This document shows positions 57,561-64,000 of a DNA stretch of 64,000 nt, piece by piece. The notes beneath the pieces were generated by a model that had not been told where the DNA came from, did not search any database, and saw only the letters and a program-made list of their open reading frames with translations. Source of the stretch: Helianthus annuus (Eukaryota > Streptophyta > Magnoliopsida > Asterales > Asteraceae); contig NC_035447.2 in assembly GCF_002127325.2 (NCBI RefSeq), positions 31,936,642 through 32,000,641 of the forward strand, written 5' to 3'. Within the stretch, counting starts at the first letter, position 1, and the number at the start of each line of letters is the position of its first letter. The position numbers and the translations under genes were made by a program.

Positions 57561-59401
57561 AAGTTATTATTAAGACACTTAATGCTCCCACTGATCTTTA
57601 ATATCTCTAGAATGCTACAAGAGAAGTTTCGATGAGCTACGTGACGTGGGAACCTATCACATATACGTTAGACTTTATTTGATTTCTTTAATGTCCAGAA
57701 ATCATAAGAAACTTTAGGGACATAGTTAATAGAAATCTTATTAAGTATATATATGAATAGATTTCTTCTAAGACCGTGGGCCATATGTGACAAAATTTAG
57801 ATACAAGTTGATAGTCTGTTAAATGATAAATGAATTATGTCTGAATATTCCATTTGGAATAAGTTCCACGAATGTCAATGAATGACTTATGATGGACCCA
57901 TGCTTATTCCTTAAGCCAAGTCATATTTTAGGGCTGTAACGTCATGATTTAAAATCACTTAAAATGAGATTAGATGAATAATCATCCTCATTAACCATGT
58001 CATGATTTCTCATGAATTTTGGTTATAATGGATGAAATTTATAAGTCTCATTTTCCTTTTGTAAAATTCTCATTTGCATGATGACAAAAGTTGTGAAAAT
58101 GTAAGGTATCATCTAGTTTTATCTTAGTAATATTTCTATCCAGATATTTAGAACAAATAAGATGAGAGTTTAAGGTAAGTGTGACTTTATGTTGACTATG
58201 CAAACCTCACAATCTTCATAACATAGCCTAATCATGATACTATATTCTGATTAATCTTCAGAATATATAAGGTATCGAAAGGCGTTGTTAGAAGACTGCT
58301 TATTATGGTTCTTATAGCCTTAACATTTAATTTTGTCACTAACTCTCATGTTAGTTATTTGTTGACTTCTGGTAAGGAAACGTTTAAAACTAGAGTCAAC
58401 TAATCATGTGTTAATAGGAATATTAAAGAATTATCAGACTTAAATATCATTAGTAAGTGACTATCTAATTAATTTATCCAACTGTTCTTTAGAATAATGG
58501 ATAGTCTCGTTGCTTATGCCTAGTCTAATGACATAATTATACAGTGAGATTTTCCCTTGAAGAACCTTAACGTTGGGATTAACACTTGTAATTTGTCTAT
58601 GGACCTTAGAACAATCCTCTCTTAAGGTTTTAGTGGTTGTAAGGTGAATAATATCTTATTTTCCAGTTTCAAACATTTATTTCTATGTACATATTTTGCT
58701 TATCAACACACTCGTTATACTTTGGTATTTTTGAGTGTTATAGTTGATTTATAAGGCATCAAATTGTACAAGTGAAAATCTTAGTATGTAATGTATTGGA
58801 AAAATATACTTATTTCCATGTGTAAGCCCTTAACTTTATGGGTCATGGTATTGTACATTGTTATGTATTCACATATACCACTTAGCTTTATAATTTATAA
58901 TTTTAAATGAAGGCATGCATCTTAGGAGTTCTAGTGATTATTCCACAATTATAGATTAGTCTTAGGAAAGACCTAATCTGGAATAACCTTTGAGTGACAA
59001 CACTTATGTTACAGAGTTCTTGATTATCATAAGAGACATCGTGTTCGATTTGTCCTATTAATCATGCTCTACTTTTCTTCTGTAGTAATCATTATCAGAA
59101 GAGAGCAATAGGATTATCGTGTCTTAAGAGATAATCAAGGATTTAATTTAAGAGCTAATTCTTATAGAAACTTTAAATAAGGCAAAAACATTTTAGGCTT
59201 AAGAATTAGAGTGGATGAGATGTATATAGAAGAAAATTATAGTGAGTAAAATTATGGGTACTAAGAATAAGGCAGACGAAATGATCATAAAAATTAATTA
59301 AGGATCATTAATATAAGGATCATTATGTGAAGAGGTTGTGATATGTCTATTACTAACATCAAAATAATAGACTATTTAAAATTCTACTTAAACGAAGACA
59401 A

Positions 59402-59650
59402 ATCAGCTTTGGCCAGAAGTGTAATCATTTAAGCATGTGTGCAAAGTGGTTGTAACAAATCAGCTTTGGCCAGAAATTGAGACAATCACTTTAGTTATGC
59501 ACTTGTTAAGTATGCCATCTATGAAGGAATTAAATTAGCTTTGGCCAGATATTAAGACATTCATGTTTATGATGCACACTTAACATAGCTTTCGTAATAC
59601 TTGGATGATAAGTAGATGCATCAAATCAGCTTTGGCCAGAAATGATACAT
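59402..59650. repeat. Four copies of AAATCAGCTTTGGCCAGAA
   Basis: Near 59401, 59457, 59530 and 59625, the third with two changes, separated by unrelated sequence. They lie toward the 5' side of the minus-strand copia remnant, probably its leader or gag. Confidence 0.75.
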
Positions 59651-59809
59651 TAGAAGCTCATTCAAGTAAAGCCATTTTGGTTTTGTAAAACATTATTTGA
59701 TCCTTATTAATTAACTAACTAATTACAAAAACACATTATTTAGTAGCAAACCACTTGTTAGCGCGGAACACCGAGCTAAATCTTAGTTTACATTAAACAG
59801 CTTAAATAA

Positions 59810-59890
59810 TGAGGTTTCGAGTCAGGTCTCGAGTGAGGTCTCGAGTTAGGTCTCGACTGAGGTTTTTTTTTTTTTTGAGATCTCGAGTCA
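59810..59890. repeat. GGTCTCGAGTC repeats, left block
   Basis: Five or six copies of GAGGTCTCGAGT(C/G)-like units around the palindrome CTCGAG, with a poly-T run at 59863-59876. The array continues on the far side of element H at 63851, so it was one array. Confidence 0.8.
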
Positions 59891-59895
59891 GTTAT

Positions 59896-62800
59896 TGTCA
59901 CACCCCGAAATTATCAGAGCTGGCGTGACTGGACTGGTATCTTCATTGCACAGCGGAAGCAAATAAGCTAGGACTACTAGAAATATAACGCCTGCTAATT
60001 ACTCGAATTCCCATGGGTTCTCCTATTCCAACCGTTCCATAGTTTTGAAAATGTAACCTGAGAAAGAACATGCGAAAAAGTCAACATAAAGTTGAGCGAG
60101 TTCATGGTTTGTCTTGAAAAGATTTGAAATAAATCTTTTTGATAACCGGTTTTAAAGTTTTTGAGAAAATATAGTAAAATTATTTTCTTGGCATGATATA
60201 TGAAAAACTGTGAGTCTAGCCCACAATAGTCTTTGTGCATTGCACGAGAGAGAGTGGGCCGAGCCCAAACGAACCTTTATAAGCAGGATCAGCGCGTCCT
60301 CTTACTTAGGTATAATTTGAAAAACGTTACCAGAGTTTGTAAATCCATGTAATACGAGTTGCGTCAAATGAATCTTAAAAACATTTGAAAGTTCAGTTTA
60401 TAGGTAGGTATGTAATGCGTCTATGAACATGTTGATCATTAATGTGTAGCTAAGACATTAATATGTGTGCCGACATAGGAAGCACTCAACCCGGTAGACG
60501 ATTTAAGTGTCGATTCACTTCGAAAGGACACAAAAGCACTCTAAGTGGCCGCACAAGGACCGTGAGTGGGGCTCGCCCGTACCCGATAGATCTACCCCCT
60601 GTTCCGTGGTCCTTAAAAGGATTAATGGTGCCTAAGTTAGCGCCTATTCGCACGTGATCCAAGAATTCATTCCATAGCTTAATCATACCCTTGTTAACAT
60701 GTATTTCCCCCCGAGAGTTGTAAACCGAAAACGTTAAAAGAAAAGGGGGACATGAACTCACTGAGTTGTCTCGTTTTTCGTACGCAGGCCAACCCAGTCC
60801 CGTTGTTGTAACTAGGACATTCTCATCACTAGTCATGAAAATCATGCATGTTTTGTAAAACCAGTATGTTTAGTATAATCGTTCGTAAACCATTCAAGTT
60901 CGTTGAAAATCATTTGCAACATGGTTTATAAATATGTGTTTTCGTTCATCGAAATAGTGTTTTCTTTTGCAAAAACTTGCATGTCTTTCCACCCCGAAAA
61001 CATTTATAAAAATGTAAAACATTAAAAAGTGGGGGTTATGAACTCACCTTGACATTCCTGTGCAAAGCTAGCCTAGCGTGATTCCGTAGTGTCATCCCAC
61101 AAATGTGAACTCGCTAGCGTGCAACTAAAGCATTCCTAATCAAGGAATAATTATGAGTTTCTAATTAAAACGTAGCTAAACTACGTGTCCGAGCTCTACC
61201 GAGTCGTAAATAAAACGACTCTACGAAGGTGTTAGTATTTTGATTCGAAATAGCCAAACTATTGTTACTTGATCCCGTTTATAACCGGGATAAAACTAAG
61301 TCACGAAATCGAATTAGTTTTCGAGTGTTATAAGATATATATCTATTTATATAATTAAATATAAATATACTTACGGCGTCGTGTTAGTCGTCGCGAATAG
61401 AAGTACGTAGGTGAAATGGTATGTATTCGAAATATCATATATGATACGGTAATATACCGTTGTAGTTTTCGTAGGGTGGTAATAAATAAATTTTTATGTA
61501 ACTGAAGTCGTAACTCGCTTCGAAAAATAACTACACATATATAATATATTTTTATTGTGGAGATATAGTCTCTAATTCGCGTTATGAATCTGTGCAAAAT
61601 AATAATAGTTCTTAAAATTATATTTTATGCGAACATAAGTATTGATTTGTCCAAATATAAATATGGATTTCCATATGCACATGTACTAACATATTCTTTC
61701 CCACCAAATATAGTGTTTGTAGTAAGTAGAGTTTATAAGGACTCTGAAAGTTTTAAAATTTCCAAGTAAAACTTCGTAAATAATGAAAACTTACCAAAAG
61801 TTCTTTGAATCGTATCATGAAATAAAAAAAAAAATACTCCTTAAAAGATATATCGGTTCTTGTAAAACTCCTTAAAAGAATATATAACCTTTGTAGAGAA
61901 CCAAGGTTCTTAAAAGTGCAAACTCATTAGATCATTTATCTAACTTGGATTTCGATAAGTGTCAGTTTTTATAACCAAAATACGTCTTGTATGTCGGGTT
62001 TTTACGGAAAAGCGGACAGAGTTTCCTCTGTTCTTGTGCGATCCCGACAATCAAGTGTCGTTATATTCATCAAAATTCAACAATATTTCAATAATATATT
62101 AACACTATATGTATAATTTTAATCAAACGTGACTAATATCTAATCGCATCGGTTCAAGCTCGGTCGCGTGCAACTATAACTCTAAAAAAATAACGCAATA
62201 ACACTTGCTATGCTTAAACTTTACCGGGTCCTGAGTTGACCGCGTTTACTGCTGTTGACCGGGTTTGACTGAGTGGACTCGGTTTGACCGAGTCGACTCA
62301 GTTTGACCGAGTCGTTTCGAACCGAAACTGAGGTTGGCTAGCTATTGACCCAAACCGTAACTGCTTTGGACCCGTATCCGCTAACTTGTCGACTTGGTCT
62401 GACCGCTGACTTTCATTGACCAATCTTGACCCGTTGTTGACCCGAGTTAACTCGGGTGTTGACCTGTTGTCGTTGACTGAGTTGACTCGGTTTGACCGAG
62501 TCAACCGAGTTGAACCATACCAAAACATGTCCGAACCAAAACCCGAACTTCAACCGAAAGCTTCCCGTTTTGGCTGAATTAACCGGCCGACTGAGTTGAC
62601 TGCGAAACCGAACCGAGCAAACCGCTGTTGACCCGAATAAAATCTGACCGGTTGGCTAGTGTGGTCTGAACCCGATCCAAAACAACATCATCTACAGCAG
62701 TAAATCATCGTCATCTTCCACAACGATTCATCATTATCATCATCGTAAAAAAAAATATTCATCAGAGAATAAAAAGAACAGGGACTTGAAGGCTTTACCG

Positions 62801-63845
62801 TAAGATCCGTCGGAAACAAATAAAGAACCACCGCCGTGATCGGCGGCGCTTCCGCCGTGGAATCCCACTGCCGCCGCCGTCTCCATCATCTCCGACATCA
62901 ACATCAGCGGCGGAACTCCACCGTCGTCCGTCGTTACCCCACCCCCCCCCCTTTCCGACGTCTCTCTCTCGTTCTCTTGTGTCTGCCCGACTTGATGTGG
63001 TTCCCGTCGCCGCCACGCTACCACCGTGGCACTGCCGCCCATGGTGGTGGTTGGTCGGTTTATTAGAAAGAGAGGAGGAGAGGTGTAGGAAGTGGGTTGT
63101 CTATGAAAGGAAATCGATCGAGAGAGAAGCTGAGTTATATTTTGTGAATCTGGATTTTGATTTTAGTGGGTAAAGTTGTGTGTGTACGTATGTTGAGTGT
63201 TCTTTATGTGTGTAAGTTTAGAAAATAAAATGCAGACAAGCAATTGAGAGACAAAGATAAGGGGTAGCGGCTGATGAAATGGATGGATGTAGGGTTTGGC
63301 TTCTTTAAATAGGTAGGGTTTGTCAAGTGGGCTTTGGATTTGGGCCCGAAGGCCACAAGCCCAATCCTCGTGTTTAAGTGGCCCGAATTTCCTACGAGAC
63401 CCGTTATCTAAACCCGATGACTTGTAACGCCGTAAATTATAATTTTAGTATTAAAATACGTAAAACATGATCGGTAGTCGTTGTTGGTGCGCCCGTTCGT
63501 CGATTACGTAAAATCGCGTAATTTTCATCGTTGTTCGTTTTTTTTTGTATCCGTTTTTCGATCTTGTTTCGACTACGGATATTAACATTTGATTACGAAG
63601 CTAAAATATATCATAAAAATTTAATATTAGTCGGCGTTGTCAATATTTTGTTCGGTTTCTGTTCGTTTTTGTTTATCGTTTAGCAGATTTCACGTAGATC
63701 GTCATACGCGTACTGTAGAGTCGAGTAGGCACTTCTAGACGCTCCAATGGCCTAATTAAGTTAGTTTGCGTCTTAAACACTATTTATTGTCGTCCTAATG
63801 TTCGTTAATCACGTAATTAAGAGGCGTTAATTACCGGTTGTCACA
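59896..63845 (-). mobile_element. Element H: solo gypsy LTR, minus strand
   Basis: 3,950 bp. On the minus strand it starts TGTGACAACCGG and ends CGGGGTGTGACA. TSD GTTAT at 59891-59895 and 63846-63850. No gag or pol. The terminal part (GCTTCCGCTGTGCA..GGGGTGTGACA on the minus strand) resembles the end of solo LTR A. A minus-strand TATTTAAAG lies at about 63308. The 62225-62650 part holds repeated GACTCGG(T)TTGACCGAGTC palindromes. The GC-rich 62820-63060 portion gives a 100-codon minus-strand frame (62740-63042) of low complexity that I do not call a gene. Confidence 0.88.
62225..62650. repeat. GACTCGGTTTGACCGAGTC palindrome cluster in LTR H
   Basis: Many variants of GTTGAC(C/T)(C/G)GAGT and GGTTTGACCGAGTC in both orientations in about 400 bp. 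It is the H counterpart of the dyad clusters in the other LTRs, although here on the transcribed side of the presumed TATA box. Confidence 0.75.
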
Positions 63846-63850
63846 GTTAT

Positions 63851-64000
63851 GAGGTCTCGAGTCGGAACCATGGTCTCGACTACTGTATTTTATGAGATCT
63901 CGACTCATGATGAGGTCTCAAGTCGCAACCACGGTCTCGAGTTTTAGCCTTATGGTCTCGAGTCGCAACCTTATGGTCTCGAGTCGAGACCTTTGTCTCA
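63851..64000. repeat. GGTCTCGAGTC repeats, right block
   Basis: Seven or more copies of (A/T)TGGTCTCGAGTCGCAACC-like units of about 20-35 bp running to the window edge. Same motif as the left block at 59810. Confidence 0.8.

Larger units (their letters stand above)
54720..59800 (-). mobile_element. Decayed Ty1/copia element, minus strand
   Basis: On the minus strand a purine tract AAGTGGGAGAATG (55250-55262) precedes a likely LTR start TGTAAGATTAAATT at 55249 running to lower coordinates. Upstream lie RT remnants (next feature). Integrase and gag regions at about 57000-59700 have too many changes to read. LTR ends and the right boundary are not resolved. The ends given are approximate. Confidence 0.6.

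Noticed and set aside
62740..63042. 100-codon minus-strand frame in solo LTR H
   Set aside because: Low-complexity GGC/GCC-rich stretch where both strands are open; no domain.

Overview
This is a stretch of plant nuclear DNA made almost entirely of transposable elements. I see no intact host gene, no rRNA or tRNA gene and nothing prokaryotic. The retrotransposon families (Tekay-type chromoviruses with long LTRs ending in a three-base TGT/ACA, Athila/Tat-like elements, and a large gag-only copia-like element) and the LTR style suggest a daisy-family (Asteraceae) genome. That family-level guess is inference.

The window is best read as nested insertions. Each level below was fixed by finding matching target-site duplications (TSDs) at both ends. 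An old Athila/Tat-like element, F, enters from the left: an ORF remnant, a long 3' untranslated region and a 3' LTR ending at 45595. Its untranslated region was hit by a 3.15-kb LTR that is now solo (element A, 4218-16044, TSD ACTTG). A was later hit by a full-length Tekay chromovirus (element G, 7229-15899, TSD ACATT, two 1,439-bp LTRs). F's 3' LTR was hit by a second full-length chromovirus (element B, 17268-44821, TSD CCTGG). B's 5' LTR in turn holds a gag-only element with 453-bp LTRs (element C, 17837-24932, TSD GTAGA) and a solo LTR (element E, 26255-27650, TSD CTAGG). B's 3' LTR holds a full-length Athila-like element (element D, 33278-43199, TSD ATTGT). Bases 1-2341 are the end of a further LTR that starts outside the window.

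Right of 45595 the character changes. F had inserted into a minus-strand Helitron that carries pieces of two unrelated host genes: the mitochondrial succinate-CoA ligase beta subunit, with exon order disturbed, and an alcohol-dehydrogenase-like gene. Then come a second, plus-strand Helitron with a small TTA-flanked MITE inside, an array of Helitron-tail-like units, a perfect hAT-type MITE (TSD CTTAGTAC), a 243-bp inverted-repeat element, a decayed minus-strand Ty1/copia element, and a 3.95-kb minus-strand solo LTR (element H, 59896-63845, TSD GTTAT) that splits a block of GGTCTCGAGTC repeats.

Coding capacity is retrotransposon only. G carries an intact extra ORF upstream of gag and a nearly complete gag-pol broken by one frame change. 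B, C and D carry several stops and frame changes. By-eye LTR comparison gives about 1% divergence for G and D (young), about 3-4% for C and a few percent for B. Most unusual are the Helitron with a chimeric gene-fragment cargo, the extra ORF of G, and the fact that most LTRs here carry a private cluster of short, mostly GC-rich palindromes, usually just upstream of the TATA box.
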